Assembly (NCBI RefSeq): GCF_964222135.1
Contig: NZ_CAXQBR010000098.1
Span: 1 to 51,076, forward strand
Reading direction: 5' to 3'
DNA: 51,076 nt
Source of the DNA: Euzebya sp.
Lineage (GTDB): Bacteria; Actinomycetota; Nitriliruptoria; Euzebyales; Euzebyaceae
The position numbers and the translations under genes are program-made. Shown here piece after piece: positions 1 to 8,388 of this stretch (position 1 is the stretch's first letter; every line of letters starts with the position of its first letter). The notes beneath the pieces are model-generated. The model saw only the letters and a list, made by a program, of their open reading frames with translations, did no database searches and was not told where the DNA came from.

Positions 1-958
1 ACTGCTCGGGTTCGAACGTCGGGTAGGACGCCATCGCGACGACCTCGCCGGTGTCGGCGTCCAGCACGAGGGCCGCGCCAGCGGGCGCCTCGAAGGTGCC
101 CCCTCGGCCGACGCCGCTCTCGCTGTCGTTGGTCTCCCGCGCCAGGTCGATGCCGCGGGCGAGGGCGTCCTCGACGACCTGCTGCACCTCGAGGTCGAGG
201 GTCAGCTGGACGGTGTCGCCCGGCATCGCCTGCGGGGCGTCGGGGCCGGTGACGTCCTCGATGATCTCGCCGCGGCTGTTCACGCGCACGCGGCGCTCAC
301 CCGGGGTGCCCTGGAGGTGGTCCTCGTAGGTGCGCTCCACGCCGGCCCAGCCGATGATGTCGCCCGGGTCGTAGTCGGCGTACTCCGGCTGCTCGAGCTC
401 CTCGGCGGAGATCTGCCCGGTGTAGCCGATGACGTGGGCGGCGAGGTCACCGTGGGGGTACTCGCGCAGCGGGATCCGCTCGGCGATCACGCCCGGGAAC
501 CGGGTCGCCGAGTTCTGGTGGATGTAGAAGATCACGTCGTCGGGGACGTCGATGGCGATCGGCCGGTTCGCGAACGGGCCGGCCCGGTCGTCCTCGATGC
601 GGGCGGTGATCTCGTCGGGCGGCATGTTGAGGATGCGGGACAGCTCCAGGATCGTCTCCCGCTGCGTCTCCTCGTCACCCATCTGGTCGGGGCGGACGCT
701 GACGACCTGGGCGAACCGGTTGTCCACGATCGGCAGGCCGTTGCGATCGAGGATGTCCCCTCGCGGCGCCTCCACCTCGATCGTGCGGATCGACTGGTCC
801 TCGGCCCGGGTCGCGAAGCGGTCACCGGTCATGACCTGCAGGAACCACAGCCGGCCGACGAGCAGCACGAACAGCGCGGCCACCAGCGCGCCCAGGAAGG
901 TCAGGCGCAGCGCAGTGCTCTCGCGGGGGATCGGCGGTCGGGCGTTCGTCGGCTGCAC
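1..958 (-). CDS. mrdA: Penicillin-binding protein 2 (MrdA), 3' end beyond window
   Basis: This is the elongation-specific peptidoglycan transpeptidase of the rod complex, anchored in the cytoplasmic membrane. Reading the minus strand from a GTG at 958 gives a short cytoplasmic leader, one membrane segment at about residues 17-38, then the class B PBP dimerisation region beginning with the APRGDILDRNG motif. Further on, YPHGDLAAHVIGYTG and GWAGVERTYEDHL are typical of PBP2. The frame stays open to base 1, so the transpeptidase SxxK, SxN and KTG motifs lie outside the window. The gene is the fourth of mreB-mreC-mreD-mrdA, which strengthens the assignment. A nearby GTG further upstream is out of frame. 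The 105-base gap to mreD is larger than the others in the operon. Confidence 0.93.
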   Translation of the reverse strand, partial: MQPTNARPPIPRESTALRLTFLGALVAALFVLLVGRLWFLQVMTGDRFATRAEDQSIRTIEVEAPRGDILDRNGLPIVDNRFAQVVSVRPDQMGDEETQRETILELSRILNMPPDEITARIEDDRAGPFANRPIAIDVPDDVIFYIHQNSATRFPGVIAERIPLREYPHGDLAAHVIGYTGQISAEELEQPEYADYDPGDIIGWAGVERTYEDHLQGTPGERRVRVNSRGEIIEDVTGPDAPQAMPGDTVQLTLDLEVQQVVEDALARGIDLARETNDSESGVGRGGTFEAPAGAALVLDADTGEVVAMASYPTFEPEQ

Positions 959-1063
959 GGGTCGTCCACCGTACCGAGCAGTCCCGAGCGCAGCGAGGCC
1001 ACGACTGGGCGGAACGGACATATGGCGGCGCAGCCGCGCCATGCCCTCATCGCCGTAGGCGGA

Positions 1064-1573
1064 TCAGCCCGCGGAGGCCGGTGGGAACTGGCGCAGGACC
1101 GATCTCACCGGGCGGAGCACGAGCGGCGACACCACCGCCGAGTACAGCCCGACCACCAGCGTCGCGACCAGCACCCGCCCGAGGGTCGGCTCGGTGGTCC
1201 CGAACATCCGCCCGAGCATGCCGAAGGCCGCCGTCGCCGCGGCCGTCAGTCCCCCGCTGAGCACGATCGGACCGGTCTGGGCGGACGCCGCGATGTAGGG
1301 GCGGAGCCGCCCGGCGGCGTACCCCGCGCCCATGACCACCAGGGCGCCGACGCCGACGAGGGCGCTGCCGCCGCTGATCAGGTCCTGGACCAGGCCGGCG
1401 GCGAACCCCACGCGCACGCCGCTCTCGGGCCCCTCCGCCAACCCGATCGCGACGACGACGAGGACCAGGACGTCCGGGCGGAAGCCCGCGACGGCGACGG
1501 CGGGGAGGACCGTCGTCTTCAACAGGATGGCCAGCAGGATCATCACCCCGAAGGCCGCGACGCGGACTCCCAC
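1064..1573 (-). CDS. mreD: Rod shape-determining protein MreD
   Basis: A 169-residue hydrophobic protein with about five membrane segments, the usual size and layout for MreD. The MreD family is an integral membrane component of the elongasome that works with MreC, MreB, RodA and PBP2 to direct lateral wall growth. Sequence conservation of MreD is low, so the call rests mainly on hydropathy, length and its place directly after mreC. Its start lies 3 bases after the mreC stop, which implies translational coupling. No catalytic motif is expected. Confidence 0.88.
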   Translation of the reverse strand: MGVRVAAFGVMILLAILLKTTVLPAVAVAGFRPDVLVLVVVAIGLAEGPESGVRVGFAAGLVQDLISGGSALVGVGALVVMGAGYAAGRLRPYIAASAQTGPIVLSGGLTAAATAAFGMLGRMFGTTEPTLGRVLVATLVVGLYSAVVSPLVLRPVRSVLRQFPPASAG

Positions 1574-1576
1574 GCC

Positions 1577-2590
1577 CTACTGGCTCGCCGCCGGGGAGGG
1601 ATCGGGGGATGCACCCGCGGTGGGTGAGGCCCCGGGCTGCGGTGCCTCGGTCGCCGGGGCGGGGACGTCGACGCCGGGGATCGGCGTGCCCTCCGCGTTG
1701 GGTCGCGGCTCGACGGTGGGCGCGGGGACCAGCTCCGGCACGTCGATGATCTCGCCCTCGTCGAACTGGCCGTCGCTCTCGCGGCCTGCCACCACGACGG
1801 CGACCGTGGACAGGGCGCTGAAGTCCACGTAGGGCCGCACCTCGTAGAAGCGCTCGCCCTGGAAGTCCCCGTCAGGTGGGGTCTCGACCACCCCCACCGG
1901 CAGCCCGCCGGGGATGAGGGACCCCTGGAAGGTCTGGGTGACCACCACCGGCGTCTCGTCGGTGGGGAACCGCGGATCCGCGTCGACCATCTCGAGCTCG
2001 AGCAGGTCGCTGCCGCGGCCGGTCAGCAGGCCGCGGTCGCCGGACTGCGCGACGCGGACGGTGATGCGACCCTCGGTCGAGGACAGGAGGTTGACCCGCG
2101 CCCGCGTGGCGGTGACCTCGACCACCACCCCGACGACGCCGCGGCTGTTCACCACCGCCATCCCGTCGACGACGCCCTCGGACGCGCCGACGTCGATCAG
2201 GATCGAGCGCTCGAAGGTGCCCGGTGGCGCGGCGATCACCCGCGCGCCGACCAGGTCGACCGTCCGCTCTGCCGACATGTCGAGCAGCGCCTCGGCCTCG
2301 GACAGGCGGCGCTCGAGGTCGGCCTGCACCAGCAGCTCCTCGCGGAGCGCCTCGTTGTCGGCCTCGAGCTGCTCGATGCGGCTGCGGAGCGTGCCGATCT
2401 CGAGGATCGAGCCGAAGAAGTCGCCGACCGGCCGGACGACCGACGCGAAGCCGCTCTGGACCGGTGAGAACACCGCGTCCGCGCCGCGCTGCAGCGCACC
2501 CACCGGTCCGCCCGTCTCGCGGAAGTCGAGGGTGATGAAGGCCAGGGCGATCAGGACGAGCGCCCCGACCAGCGTCCGCCGCCGGTTCAC
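1577..2590 (-). CDS. mreC: Rod shape-determining protein MreC
   Basis: MreC is a bitopic membrane scaffold whose extracytoplasmic part binds PBP2 and MreD. The 337-residue product has one N-terminal membrane segment (about residues 7-24), a coiled coil at about 70-105 rich in Leu, Glu and Arg, and then the two-lobed MreC beta domain with the family pattern GVVDGMAVVNSRGVVGVV near 140. The last 60 residues, after about 275, are a Pro/Thr/Ala/Glu-rich tail ending in repeated SPxPS-like stretches; this extension is longer than in many homologues and is probably disordered. The gene lies 7 bases after mreB. Confidence 0.95.
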   Translation of the reverse strand: MNRRRTLVGALVLIALAFITLDFRETGGPVGALQRGADAVFSPVQSGFASVVRPVGDFFGSILEIGTLRSRIEQLEADNEALREELLVQADLERRLSEAEALLDMSAERTVDLVGARVIAAPPGTFERSILIDVGASEGVVDGMAVVNSRGVVGVVVEVTATRARVNLLSSTEGRITVRVAQSGDRGLLTGRGSDLLELEMVDADPRFPTDETPVVVTQTFQGSLIPGGLPVGVVETPPDGDFQGERFYEVRPYVDFSALSTVAVVVAGRESDGQFDEGEIIDVPELVPAPTVEPRPNAEGTPIPGVDVPAPATEAPQPGASPTAGASPDPSPAASQ

Positions 2591-2597
2591 GACTCGA

Positions 2598-3656
2598 TCA
2601 GTGCCGCGAGGAGCTGATCAGCACCCGCTTCAGGGCCTCGAACTCCTCCAGGCACTTGCCGGAGCCGATCGCGACGGAGTTGAGGGGCGCGTCGGCCACG
2701 TGGATGGGCATCCCCGTCTCGTGCTTCAGCCGCTCGTCGAGGCCCTGCAGGTGCGCACCGCCACCGGTGAGGACGATCCCCTTGTCCATGATGTCCGCAG
2801 CGAGCTCGGGCGGGGTGCGGTCGAGCGTGTTCTTCACCGCATCGACGATGGAGTTGACCGGCTCCTCGATGGCCCGCCGGATCTCCTCGGCGGAGATGAT
2901 GATCGTCTTCGGCAGCCCGCTGACCAGGTCGCGGCCGCGGATCTCCGCGTGGGACTCCTCCGGCATCGGGAAGGCCGAGCCGATGGCCATCTTGATCTCC
3001 TCAGCCGTCCGCTCGCCGAGCATCAGGCTGTACTCCTTCTTGACGTAGTTGATGATCGACTCGTCGAGCTCGTCCCCGCCGATGCGGATCGACGCCGACG
3101 TCACGATCCCGCCGAGGGAGATCACCGCCACCTCGGTCGTCCCTCCCCCGATGTCGACGACCATGTTCCCGGCGGGCTCGTGCACCGGGAGCCCGGCACC
3201 GATCGCTGCGGCCATCGGCTCCTCGATGATGTAGGCGGCCCGCGCGCCCGCCTGGATCGAGGCCTCCTCGACCGCCCGCTGCTCCACGCCGGTGATGCCG
3301 GAGGGGACGCACACCACGACGCGCGGCTTGTTGAGCCAGGTCATGTAGCGGCGCCGGTGCACCTTCCGGATGAAGTAGTTGAGCATCTTCTCGGTCACGT
3401 CGAAGTCGGCGATCACGCCGTCCTTCAGCGGCCGGATGGCGACGATGTGCCCGGGGGTGCGGCCGATCATCCGCTTGGCCTCGGCTCCCACGGCCAGGAT
3501 CGCGCCGTTCTTCGTGTTGATCGCCACGACCGACGGCTCGTTCAGCACGATGCCCCGGCCGCGCACGTACACGAGCGTGTTCGCGGTGCCCAGGTCGACC
3601 GCGATGTCACGGCCGAACAGGGGGAGCGTGTTGAGCTGCTGGGGAGGAGTCGACAA
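2598..3656 (-). CDS. mreB: Rod shape-determining actin homologue MreB
   Basis: MreB is the actin-like ATPase that forms membrane-bound filaments and steers cell-wall synthesis in rods. The 352-residue product is of standard length. It shows the phosphate-1 motif DLGTANT near residue 21, the phosphate-2 motif [10 protein letters not shown] near 167 and the adenosine motif [11 protein letters not shown] near 298. The ATG at 3656 leaves a short acidic-free leader that precedes GRDIAVDLG, as in other actinobacterial MreB proteins. It is the first gene of the mreBCD-mrdA operon, and a possible -10 box lies about 55 bases upstream. Its presence predicts a rod-shaped cell. Confidence 0.98.
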   Translation of the reverse strand: MSTPPQQLNTLPLFGRDIAVDLGTANTLVYVRGRGIVLNEPSVVAINTKNGAILAVGAEAKRMIGRTPGHIVAIRPLKDGVIADFDVTEKMLNYFIRKVHRRRYMTWLNKPRVVVCVPSGITGVEQRAVEEASIQAGARAAYIIEEPMAAAIGAGLPVHEPAGNMVVDIGGGTTEVAVISLGGIVTSASIRIGGDELDESIINYVKKEYSLMLGERTAEEIKMAIGSAFPMPEESHAEIRGRDLVSGLPKTIIISAEEIRRAIEEPVNSIVDAVKNTLDRTPPELAADIMDKGIVLTGGGAHLQGLDERLKHETGMPIHVADAPLNSVAIGSGKCLEEFEALKRVLISSSRH

Positions 3657-3709
3657 GACGGGTGTCCGGGGAAGTCGGTCAGCGACGGTCGGGGCCGCCG
3701 CGTCGTGCG

Positions 3710-3715
3710 AGTGTA
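3710..3715 (-). promoter_or_regulatory. Possible -10 box of the mreB operon
   Basis: The minus strand reads TACACT here, matching the TANNNT consensus. It sits 54 bases before the mreB start codon. No convincing -35 hexamer is visible at 16-18 bases, so this is a weak call. Confidence 0.35.
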
Positions 3716-3810
3716 GCCCCGCGATCCCGTGGGGGGACGGGGCCGCGCCGTCGGCCGCATGGACACCTGCCCACCCGGCCCGGTCGCGGCCCGCCCGAGC
3801 CGGGGTGCGC

Positions 3811-3816
3811 TAGCGT
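3811..3816 (+). promoter_or_regulatory. -10 box of a likely leaderless ferritin transcript
   Basis: TAGCGT lies exactly six bases before the ATG at 3823. That spacing places the transcription start on or next to the A of the ATG, so the mRNA would be leaderless. No Shine-Dalgarno sequence is present, which agrees. Confidence 0.5.
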
Positions 3817-3822
3817 CAGGCC

Positions 3823-4329
3823 ATGGACCCCGAGCTCCTCGATGCCTTCAACCACCAGATCTCCCTGGAGCAGGAATCGGCCCAGGCCTACCTCCAGCTC
3901 GCCATCTGGGCGGAGTCCCGCGACCTGACCGGCATGGCCCGCTGGTTCCGCGCGCAGGCCGCCGAGGAGCGCGAGCACGCCGACATCTTCATCGACCACG
4001 TGCTCGACCGGGACGGGCAGGTCGTCCTGCGGGCCCTGTCAGCACCGGCGCACGACTTCACCGACGCGGTCGCGGCGTTCGAGGCCGCCCTGGCGCACGA
4101 GGAGAAGGTCACCGCCGCGATCGCCGAGCTGTACGGCAAGGTGACCGAGGCGCGCGACTACCGCAGCGTCCCGCTGCTGACCCGCTTCCTCGACGAGCAG
4201 GTGCACGAGGAGTCCGCGGTCCGCACGATCGTCGCCGAGCTCCGGATGATCGGGGGCGACGCGTCGGCGCTGCTGATGCTCGACCGGGAGCTGCCGGGGC
4301 GCCGGGCGTCCCAGACCGAGGCGGTGTGA
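3823..4329 (+). CDS. Ferritin (non-haem iron storage protein)
   Basis: A 168-residue four-helix ferritin that would oxidise ferrous iron and store it as a ferric mineral in a 24-subunit cytosolic cage. The opening segment aligns with the bacterial ferritin pattern NxQIxxExxSAxxYLQ. Ferroxidase ligands can be placed at Glu16, Glu49 and His52, with a second set in the HEEK segment near residue 90 and in DEQVHEE near 125. There is no Met haem ligand arrangement typical of bacterioferritin, so FtnA-type is preferred. It runs towards the YceI-like gene and the two stop codons are adjacent. No iron-regulator box was recognised upstream. Confidence 0.93.
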   Translation: MDPELLDAFNHQISLEQESAQAYLQLAIWAESRDLTGMARWFRAQAAEEREHADIFIDHVLDRDGQVVLRALSAPAHDFTDAVAAFEAALAHEEKVTAAIAELYGKVTEARDYRSVPLLTRFLDEQVHEESAVRTIVAELRMIGGDASALLMLDRELPGRRASQTEAV

Positions 4330-4330
4330 G

Positions 4331-5131
4331 CTAGGCCTCCGGCGTGAACCAGAGCTGCAGCTCGATCGTCCCCTCGTCGGCGATCGAGATGACCGGCCCG
4401 GCCTGGGGCGCCTGGATCCCGTAGTCGGCGAAGACCACGGGGGAACGGCCGACCGCGAGGAGGTTCCCGTCGGCGATCTGGGCCTCCACCGCCACCTCGA
4501 CGGGGTTCGTCATGCCGTTGACGGTCAGGTCCCCCACGGCGGTGAAGGTGATCGTCTCCCCCTCGGCGGGGATCTCGCCCAGGTCGACGGGCTGGGTGAG
4601 GGTGAAGGTCCCGGTCGGGTGCGCGTCCACACCCATGGCCCGCTTCATCGCGTCGTCGCGCCGGGGGACGTCGGAGACCATCTGGGTGAAGTCGGCCTCG
4701 ACGGTGACGTCGGTCACGGTCGTCCCGTCGATGACGAGCTCGCCGCTGACGGCCGGCGTGCGCCCGACCGCCTCGGTCTGGCCGACCTGCTGGAGCTCCT
4801 CGGCGACCCGGAAGCCCGCGAAGGTGGAGGTGGCGTCGGCGAAGTCGAACTCCCCGATCTCCGTGTCCACCACCCAGGTGCCGGAGACGTCGGCGACGTT
4901 GCCCCCGCCCTCCCCCTCGGTGGCCTGTGACTCCGACGGGGAGGCGGTCGGGGCGTCGCCGGCGGCGAACGCGTCGACGTCGTCGACCGGCCCCTCGGTC
5001 GGCGTCAGCGCCTCGAGGGCGTTCTCGATGCTGGCCTCCTCGGCAGCAGGCCGGTTGAGGTACCAGACGACCAGGCCGATGCCGATGATGGCGACGAGGG
5101 CGACGACACCGGTGATCTTCTTCGCGTCCAT
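4331..5131 (-). CDS. YceI-like lipid-binding domain protein with N-terminal membrane anchor
   Basis: A 266-residue protein. Residues 7-24 form a membrane segment or uncleaved signal anchor, residues 25-80 are a Glu/Ala/Ser-rich linker, and about 82-264 form a YceI-type lipocalin-like beta barrel. Family features include GTWVVDTEIGEFDF at the domain start, an HPTGTFTLT strand and GDLTVNGMTNPVEV. YceI proteins bind long polyisoprenoid or amide ligands, usually outside the cytoplasm; the ligand here is unknown. It is transcribed alone, convergent with the ferritin gene. Confidence 0.87.
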   Translation of the reverse strand: MDAKKITGVVALVAIIGIGLVVWYLNRPAAEEASIENALEALTPTEGPVDDVDAFAAGDAPTASPSESQATEGEGGGNVADVSGTWVVDTEIGEFDFADATSTFAGFRVAEELQQVGQTEAVGRTPAVSGELVIDGTTVTDVTVEADFTQMVSDVPRRDDAMKRAMGVDAHPTGTFTLTQPVDLGEIPAEGETITFTAVGDLTVNGMTNPVEVAVEAQIADGNLLAVGRSPVVFADYGIQAPQAGPVISIADEGTIELQLWFTPEA

Positions 5132-5218
5132 GCGCGAGAACCTAGCCCCGGGCGGTCACGGGCCGATGACCCTGCGGGGACTCTTTCCGGTTCGAACGAT
5201 CTCTTTGCCGGCCCATGA

Positions 5219-5317
5219 CCCTCGCTACGCGTCGGGGAAAAAAGCCCGGTCACGCCGCTGCGCGGCGAGATCGCCCCCCGGCCTGTCCTGCTCTTCCCCT
5301 CGCTACGCGTCGGGGAA
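5219..5317. repeat. Duplicated 21-bp end of ndk (direct repeat)
   Basis: The 21 bases at 5219-5239 are identical to 5297-5317. The second copy contains the last codons and stop of ndk; the first lies 78 bases beyond the gene. It looks like a local duplication of the 3' end of ndk. Confidence 0.75.
5238..5267 (-). terminator. Intrinsic terminator of ndk
   Basis: On the minus strand a perfect hairpin of CGCCGC and GCGGCG with a 3-base loop (5253-5267) is followed, after nine bases, by six consecutive T residues (5238-5243). It is placed about 35 bases beyond the ndk stop. The gap before the T tract is longer than in a textbook terminator. Confidence 0.55.
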
Positions 5318-5713
5318 GAACAGGGCCACCTCTCGCTCCGCCGACTCGGGGCTGTCCGAGCCGTGGATGATGTTCTCGCCGATCACGGTGGCGAACTCGC
5401 CGCGGATGGAGCCCGGGGCGGCCTCGAGCGGGTTCGTGGCGCCGGCGAGCTGGCGCATCGCGGCGATGGCCCCCTCCCCCGACACGACCATGGCGACCAG
5501 CGGGCCACCGGTGATGAAGTCGACCAGCTCGCCGAAGAACGGCTTCTCGCGGTGCTCGCCGTAGTGCTGCTCGGCGACCTCGCGCTCGAGGGTGCGCAGC
5601 TCCATCCGGTCGATGGTCAGGCCCTTGGCCTCGATGCGGCGGACGACCTCGCCGATCAGTCGGCGCCGGACGCCGTCGGGCTTGATCAGGATCAGGGTGC
5701 TCTGGGTGCTCAT
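5303..5713 (-). CDS. ndk: Nucleoside diphosphate kinase
   Basis: Ndk transfers the gamma phosphate from ATP to nucleoside diphosphates through a phosphohistidine, balancing NTP and dNTP pools in the cytosol. The product is 136 residues, the normal length. It has the [10 protein letters not shown] opening, the Arg and Asn contacts in the middle, and the active-site block [20 protein letters not shown] with the catalytic His at about 116. An open frame continues far upstream on this strand, but the ATG at 5713 is the only start that gives the family's N-terminus. It belongs to the valS-folC-ndk neighbourhood seen in many actinobacteria, although here a plus-strand gene separates it from folC. 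Confidence 0.97.
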   Translation of the reverse strand: MSTQSTLILIKPDGVRRRLIGEVVRRIEAKGLTIDRMELRTLEREVAEQHYGEHREKPFFGELVDFITGGPLVAMVVSGEGAIAAMRQLAGATNPLEAAPGSIRGEFATVIGENIIHGSDSPESAEREVALFFPDA

Positions 5714-5800
5714 CGCCGGGCAGGGTATGTGCTGCTGGCGATCACCGCCGACCTCCCCGGTTCCGCCTCGCCGGTCGAGGTGTGGAATCGTAGGGTCCCA

Positions 5801-6850
5801 ATGCGCCACGACGACCGCACCGACGACCTGCAGCTGGACACCGAGGCCCTGGCGGCCTGGATGGGTGACCGCACCACGATCACGCCGCCGCTCGAGGCCT
5901 CGCAGATCTCCGGGGGCCGGTCGAACCTGACCTACCGGGTGGTCGACGCGGAGGGCCGGGCCTTCATCGTCCGCCGGCCGCCGCTGGGCAACCTGCTGCC
6001 CGGCGCGCACGACATGAGCCGTGAGCACCGGGTCATGCACGCTCTGGCCGACACCCCCGTCCCCGTGCCGCAGATGATCGGGCACTGCGACGATCCCGAC
6101 GTGATCGGCGCGGAGTTCTACGCCATGTCCTTCGTCGACGGCCTGATCCTGCGGACCGCCGAAGATGCCGAGGCCGTCGAGGTCGGCGTGCGCGCCACAG
6201 CTACCCGCAGCCTGGCAGCGACCATGGCGGCGATGCACGCCGTCGACCCGGCCGAGGTGGGGCTGGGATCCCACCTGAAGGGCCAGGACTACCTCGCCCG
6301 ACAGCTGCACGTCTGGCGGCGGCAGCTCGACGCCCAGAAGGGGCGGGAGCTCCCCGACGAGGAGGCGCTCCACGCCCGGCTGGCCGCCAACATCCCCGAG
6401 CAGCGCGCAGTCTCGATCGTCCACGGCGACTACCGCCTCGACAACGTCGTCCTGCACCCGGATGGCACCGTGGCCGCGGTGCTGGACTGGGAGCTGTGGA
6501 CCCTCGGCGACCCCCTCGCCGACCTCGCGATCACGATGACGTACTGGGCGGACGGCGACGACCCGGCCCTGGCCGTCATCGGGCGACCGACGACCGCCGA
6601 GGGCTTCGGCGACCGCCACGCCTTCCGGGCGGCCTACGAGGAGGCGGGAGGCCTGGCGATGCCCGACGACCTGGTCGGCTACTACCTGGCGTTCGGGGTG
6701 TGGCGGCAGGCGGCGATCCTCGAGGGCGTGTACCAGCGAAACCTCGCCGGGGCCTATGGCGAGGGTGCAGAGGGGTGGCGGGTCTTCGAGGACCTCGTGC
6801 CGACCATGCTCGACCGCGCGGCGGCCTTCGCCGACGAAGCAGGCATCTAG
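5801..6850 (+). CDS. Aminoglycoside phosphotransferase-like (APH/ACAD10-type) kinase
   Basis: A 349-residue protein of the APH/choline kinase fold. It shows an N-lobe [11 protein letters not shown] nucleotide loop near residue 37, the catalytic loop [13 protein letters not shown] near 207 and the metal-binding [16 protein letters not shown] near 228. Close relatives are the kinase domains of ACAD10/ACAD11 and the actinobacterial phosphotransferase family proteins often found with acyl-CoA dehydrogenases; these act on hydroxyacyl groups. True drug resistance is unlikely. The in-frame codons upstream overlap ndk and are rejected; the ATG at 5801 follows a TAGGGT box at 5791. The gene sits between ndk and folC on the opposite strand. 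Confidence 0.88.
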   Translation: MRHDDRTDDLQLDTEALAAWMGDRTTITPPLEASQISGGRSNLTYRVVDAEGRAFIVRRPPLGNLLPGAHDMSREHRVMHALADTPVPVPQMIGHCDDPDVIGAEFYAMSFVDGLILRTAEDAEAVEVGVRATATRSLAATMAAMHAVDPAEVGLGSHLKGQDYLARQLHVWRRQLDAQKGRELPDEEALHARLAANIPEQRAVSIVHGDYRLDNVVLHPDGTVAAVLDWELWTLGDPLADLAITMTYWADGDDPALAVIGRPTTAEGFGDRHAFRAAYEEAGGLAMPDDLVGYYLAFGVWRQAAILEGVYQRNLAGAYGEGAEGWRVFEDLVPTMLDRAAAFADEAGI

Positions 6851-6885
6851 TTCGACGGCGCGGGTCGGGCCGGGACGCAGAGCCC

Positions 6886-7023
6886 GGGTGCACCAACCGC
6901 CCCCACCGGCGGCAACCGCACCCACTCCGACCCGACCACCGGCCACCGGGTGCACCGACCGCCCCCACCGGCGGCTACCGCACCCACTCCGACCACCCAC
7001 CGGCCACCGCCCTCACCGGCGGC
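6886..7023. repeat. Tandem repeat of about 61 bp, 2.2 copies
   Basis: Unit 1 spans 6886-6947 and unit 2 spans 6948-7008, differing at a few bases, with a partial third copy to 7023. Each unit starts GGGTGCACC and contains CCCCCACCGGCGGC and CGCACCCACTCCGACC. It fills the space between the converging kinase gene and folC. No function is evident. Confidence 0.8.
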
Positions 7024-7034
7024 CGCCGGCGAAC

Positions 7035-8375
7035 CTACGCCGGGTCGAGGTCGAGGATGGAGCGGACCTCCCCGACCAGGTACAGCGACCCGGCGACGAC
7101 CACCCCGTCCGAGGGGCGGGTGACGCCGTCGGCCAGGTCCATCGCGTGCTCGGCGTCGTCGGCCTCCTCGACGGACAGCCCGACCGCCTCGCAGGCCGCT
7201 GCGATCCGGCCGGGATCGGCTGCGCGGCGGTTGTCCGGGGCGACCGCGACGACGTGGTCGACCGCGGGGGCGATGGCGGTGACCATCCCCTCCACGTCCT
7301 TGTCGTCGAGGATCCCGAGGACCGCGACGCGGCGCTCGAAGGCGAAGTCCTGGCCGAGCGCCTCGGCGAGGGCGGCCATGCCCGACGCGTTGTGCGCCCC
7401 GTCGAGGAGGACGAGGCTCTGGCCGTCCCGCGGGATCGGCTCCAGGCGCCCAGGGACGCGGGCGTTCGCGAACCCCTCCTGGATCAGGTCGCGCTCGAGC
7501 TCGATCTCGTACCGGCTGTAGGCCTCGAACGCGGCGAGGGCCATCGCGGCGTTGGCGGCCTGGTGACGTCCGAACAGCGGCAGGTACAGCTCGTGGTACT
7601 CCCCGCGGACACCGCGGAGGTCGATCTGCTGCCCGCCGACGGCCGGGGTCCGGCCGAGAAGCTCGAAGTCGGTGCCCGCGACCTTGACCTGGGCGTTCAT
7701 CTCGTCCGCCCGCTGGCGGATGACCTCGGCGACCGCGGGCTCCTGGGCGGCGGACACCACGTGGGCGTCCGGCTTGATGATCCCGGACTTCTCGACCGCG
7801 ATCTGGGCCGGCGTGTCGCCGAGCTCGCGGTGGTCGAGCGCCACCCGGAGCAGGACCGCGACGCCGGCGTCGATGACGTTGGTGGCGTCCCACGTACCGC
7901 CCATCCCGACCTCGAACAGCCCGACGTTGACCGGGACGTCGGCGAAGTGCAGGAAGGCGATGGCCGTCAGCACCTCGAAGTACGTCACGTCGTCGCCGTG
8001 CCGCGCGTCGACGACCTCGAGGAACGGCGTCGCGAAGGCCAGGTGGCGCGCCAGGTCCTCACCGTCGATCGGCCGTCCACCGATGCGGATGCGCTCGCGG
8101 ACGTCCTGGAGGTGCGGGCTCGAGAAGGACCCGGGGACCAGCCCGGCGGCCAGCAGCAGGCTCGACAGGATCGCCGTGGTGGAGGTCTTGCCGTTCGTGC
8201 CGGTCAGGTGGATCGTGTCGTAGGTCGTCTGGGGCTGGCCGAGCAGCTCGACCAGGTCGGTGATGCGGTCGAGGTCGGGGACCATGCGGCCGGCCGAGCG
8301 GGCCCCCAGCGCCGCGACGGCGGACGGGAGGTCGGTGATCGCGTCGGCGGGCGGGCGCGAGGCGTCGCTGGTCAC
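7035..8375 (-). CDS. folC: Folylpolyglutamate/dihydrofolate synthase
   Basis: FolC adds glutamate to dihydropteroate and to folates, using ATP, and is a Mur-ligase family enzyme of the cytosol. The 446-residue product has the P-loop HLTGTNGKTST near residue 57, the folate-loop SPHLQDVRERI near 87, and the family blocks ALDHRELG and LLDGAHNASGM. Length and motif order are normal. It follows the gene at 8389 with a 13-base gap and is therefore the probable third gene of a valS operon. Whether it has both DHFS and FPGS activity cannot be told from sequence. Confidence 0.95.
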   Translation of the reverse strand: MTSDASRPPADAITDLPSAVAALGARSAGRMVPDLDRITDLVELLGQPQTTYDTIHLTGTNGKTSTTAILSSLLLAAGLVPGSFSSPHLQDVRERIRIGGRPIDGEDLARHLAFATPFLEVVDARHGDDVTYFEVLTAIAFLHFADVPVNVGLFEVGMGGTWDATNVIDAGVAVLLRVALDHRELGDTPAQIAVEKSGIIKPDAHVVSAAQEPAVAEVIRQRADEMNAQVKVAGTDFELLGRTPAVGGQQIDLRGVRGEYHELYLPLFGRHQAANAAMALAAFEAYSRYEIELERDLIQEGFANARVPGRLEPIPRDGQSLVLLDGAHNASGMAALAEALGQDFAFERRVAVLGILDDKDVEGMVTAIAPAVDHVVAVAPDNRRAADPGRIAAACEAVGLSVEEADDAEHAMDLADGVTRPSDGVVVAGSLYLVGEVRSILDLDPA

Positions 8376-8388
8376 AGGTGGGCTCTCG

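Noticed and set aside
317-1627. Long plus-strand frame of 436 codons opposite mrdA and mreD
   Set aside because: Its product is Arg/Gly/Asp-rich with no domain, while the minus strand carries clear MreD and PBP2 motifs. It is a high-GC shadow.
5801-6850. Aminoglycoside resistance gene
   Set aside because: The protein belongs to the broad APH fold but has ACAD10-type context and lacks features specific to known resistance enzymes.
5714-7000. Upstream extension of the ndk frame on the minus strand
   Set aside because: It covers the antisense of the kinase gene; the family N-terminus begins at 5713.
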